Below are positions 5,215 to 5,219 of a DNA stretch of 5,219 bases, piece by piece. The translations under genes were made by a program, and so were the position numbers. The notes under the pieces were generated by a model that saw nothing but the letters and a program-made list of their open reading frames with translations, did not search any database and was not told the DNA's origin. Within the stretch, counting starts at the first letter, position 1. Each line of letters begins with the position of its first letter. Source of the stretch: Dehalococcoidales bacterium (GTDB lineage: Bacteria; Chloroflexota; Dehalococcoidia; Dehalococcoidales; Fen-1064); assembly GCA_028713395.1 (NCBI GenBank), contig JAQTOJ010000153.1, positions 1-5,219 on the forward strand, in the 5' to 3' direction.

Positions 5215-5219
5215 GGTTT

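Overview
The window is bacterial chromosomal DNA with mid-range base composition (judged by eye, not counted) and compact genes with Shine-Dalgarno (SD) sequences. A ferredoxin:thioredoxin reductase (FTR) catalytic subunit of the type with a CPCDYRDPD segment, paired with a glutaredoxin-like protein, suggests a ferredoxin-based anaerobe. A Chloroflexota (Dehalococcoidia-like) or similar anaerobic lineage is only a guess. No rRNA, tRNA, CRISPR or mobile element is visible.

Layout. Positions 1-471 (minus) hold the N-terminal half of a membrane sensor with an extracytoplasmic single Cache domain; its effector domains lie left of the window. Its upstream region (about 472-625) can form at least four GC-rich hairpins when read on the same strand. 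Positions 732-1373 (minus) encode a VTT/SNARE-associated (DedA/TVP38-like) membrane protein. A gap of about 400 bp follows, with no convincing gene, one weak 44-codon candidate and a hairpin. Positions 1781-2155 (minus) encode a stand-alone receiver response regulator. Positions 2278-4401 (minus) hold the two-gene K+ uptake operon ktrB-ktrA (TrkH-type pore, then RCK regulator), with the ktrB stop codon inside the ktrA SD sequence. A divergent intergenic region (4402-4669) carries a recognisable promoter in each direction. Positions 4670-5214 (plus) hold an operon of a CPWC glutaredoxin-like protein and an FTR catalytic subunit overlapping by four bases.

How the genes work together. KtrB and KtrA form a ligand-gated K+ channel/transporter at the membrane. 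The receiver gene behind them may be co-transcribed, but nothing shows a functional link. The rightmost operon looks like a thiol-reducing chain: ferredoxin passes electrons to the [4Fe-4S] FTR subunit, which would reduce the glutaredoxin-like partner.

Most notable point. The FTR reading frame ends in TGA exactly where the family has its last conserved residue, the redox-active and cluster-contacting cysteine of the final C-x-C motif. The bases after TGA (GGT TT.) still read like the family's continuation. This is the pattern expected of a selenocysteine codon, so the gene may be a selenoprotein whose frame runs beyond the window. The window ends five bases after the codon, so the SECIS element and the true C-terminus cannot be inspected here.
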